Positions 51,459-52,405 of a DNA stretch of 52,405 nt are shown piece after piece. The notes below the pieces were generated by a model. The model made no database searches and was not told the DNA's origin. It worked only from the letters and a program-made list of their open reading frames with translations. The DNA is from Phycisphaerae bacterium (GTDB lineage Bacteria > Planctomycetota > Phycisphaerae > Sedimentisphaerales > Anaerohalosphaeraceae). Location: positions 1-52,405 of the forward strand of contig JADHXS010000002.1 of NCBI GenBank assembly GCA_016782835.1, written 5' to 3'. The translations under genes and the position numbers were made by a program. Positions within the stretch are counted from its first letter, which is position 1; every line of letters starts with the position of its first letter.

Positions 51459-52405
51459 ATGATTGATTATTCGGATTTTTTTGACTATTTGAGGATGACC
51501 GCATTAACGGATGTTGCGGGGGAGTTTGCATCTCGGACGTGTGAGGTGCTGCGCGGGCTTTCGCATGGGGATTATGAAAAATGGTGTGCGGCGATTTCGG
51601 CGATGCCGGAAGTGAAGCCGTCGCGGATTGATCTCTGTGCGGATGTGGTGACCGTTGCAGGGGATATGGAAGAAACCGCACACCGGCAGTTAAAAGAAAA
51701 GCTCATGCAACTGCATCCGTGGCGCAAGGGGTCATTCGACTTGTTTGGTATTCATATTGATACGGAGTGGCGGTCGGATTTGAAATGGTCCCGGCTGGGA
51801 AATTATATTAACTTAAAAGATAAGCTTATTCTCGATGTCGGCTGCGGCAATGGGTATTACCTGTACCGACTGCTTGGCGCGGGAGCAAAAGCGGCGGTTG
51901 GCGTTGACCCGTTTTTGTTGTATGTGATGCAGTTTCATGCAATTAATAAGTATGCTCGAACAGATAAGGCCGCTGTGTTGCCTTTGGGGATTGAGGGAGT
52001 GCCGAAAGGCTGCGGCTGTTTTGACACGGTTTTTTCGATGGGACTGCTCTATCACCGCCGGGAGCCGAAAAACCATCTCGCCGAATTGTTCGGCTTTCTT
52101 AAACCCGGCGGACAACTGGTGCTCGAAACCATCGTGTTGGACAAGCGGGCAGAAGAATTGCTTGTGCCCGAAGGCCGCTATGCCAAAATGCACAATGTAT
52201 GGAATATTCCGTCGCCGAGACTATTAGAAAAGTGGCTGGCCCAAAGCGGCTTTGAGAATATTCAGGTAATTGACATCACCAAGACTACATCAAACGAACA
52301 GCGCAAGACCGATTGGATGACGTATGAATCACTAAACGACTTCCTCGATCCCAATGATAAAACAAAAACCATCGAAGGCTATCCGGCTCCGGTCCGGGCG
52401 ATTCT
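51459..52405 (+). CDS. cmoB: tRNA U34 carboxymethyltransferase (3' end beyond window)
   Basis: 315 codons are open to the window edge; only a few terminal residues are missing. The match to E. coli CmoB is unmistakable: LHPWRKGSFDLFGIHIDTEW, ILDVGCGNGYYLYRLLGAG, FDTVFSMGLLYHRR, LVLETIVLD and the end FLDPND...TIEGYPAPVRA. It moves the carboxymethyl group of carboxy-SAM to 5-hydroxyuridine-34 of tRNAs. The ATG at 51459 has GGCGGAAGAAATT upstream, of which GGAAG may serve as the ribosome site; this sequence overlaps the third hairpin of the REP unit before it. Confidence 0.96.
   Translation, partial: MIDYSDFFDYLRMTALTDVAGEFASRTCEVLRGLSHGDYEKWCAAISAMPEVKPSRIDLCADVVTVAGDMEETAHRQLKEKLMQLHPWRKGSFDLFGIHIDTEWRSDLKWSRLGNYINLKDKLILDVGCGNGYYLYRLLGAGAKAAVGVDPFLLYVMQFHAINKYARTDKAAVLPLGIEGVPKGCGCFDTVFSMGLLYHRREPKNHLAELFGFLKPGGQLVLETIVLDKRAEELLVPEGRYAKMHNVWNIPSPRLLEKWLAQSGFENIQVIDITKTTSNEQRKTDWMTYESLNDFLDPNDKTKTIEGYPAPVRAI

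Overview
The window looks like a chromosomal segment of a bacterium from the Planctomycetota, most likely class Phycisphaerae (Sedimentisphaerales-like). The reasons are a PEP-CTERM protein, a five-haem c-type cytochrome that ends in a planctomycete-style dockerin/EF-hand tail, an ECF sigma factor overlapping a membrane-anchored partner, a fused MFS/spermidine-synthase-like protein, base composition near 50% GC, and dispersed hairpin repeats of kinds seen in that group. This placement is inference from gene content; no 16S rRNA, tRNA or other marker RNA was seen.

Layout. 1-4.6 kb: end of an ECF sigma factor and its membrane partner, an RhlE-type helicase, a PEP-CTERM protein and a single-domain response regulator. 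4.7-12.8 kb: an accessory island. Its minus-strand backbone looks like the replication/DNA-handling module of a decayed phage or integrative element: a helicase-loader-like protein, two fragments of a replisome-organizer-like gene, a ParB-like protein, a GNAT protein, an ABC ATPase and a double-HTH regulator. Most backbone genes start behind a (G)AAAGGAG site. Plus-strand cargo is interleaved: a class II Fic enzyme behind twin operators, a lipoprotein pair and a Cys-rich protein. The GNAT and ABC proteins look like the two halves of the COG2401 'ABC ATPase fused to acetyltransferase' family, here as separate genes next to ParB. I regard this as the best candidate for an undescribed system. 13-25 kb: a five-PAS histidine kinase with a collapsed periplasmic sensor, obg-coaX, an MnmE-like GTPase without the catalytic C-terminus, a decayed REP transposase, mutS and a HepT/MntA toxin-antitoxin pair.

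25-37 kb: membrane proteins, the cytochrome, an ACT protein, tag, a PurF-like protein without its glutaminase cysteine, a nitronate-monooxygenase-like flavoprotein, a LOG protein, a methyltransferase and nth. 37.7-45.9 kb: one long minus-strand operon for a type IV pilus/type II secretion machine (pilM-N-O-P-like, pilB, pilT, pilC and two pseudopilins). 46.4-52.4 kb: nspC, a THX ribosomal protein, a DUF4405 protein, a GH99-like glycosidase and the tRNA cmo5U pair cmoA/cmoB. A REP/RAYT island with five composite palindromic repeats and an intact transposase sits between cmoA and cmoB.

How the parts relate. CmoA makes carboxy-SAM and CmoB uses it on tRNA U34. Obg and CoaX are translationally coupled. 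MutS, Nth and Tag are independent DNA-repair functions. Hairpin repeats of several families appear between genes and, in two places, inside reading frames. REP-type transposition has therefore been a main force shaping this region.
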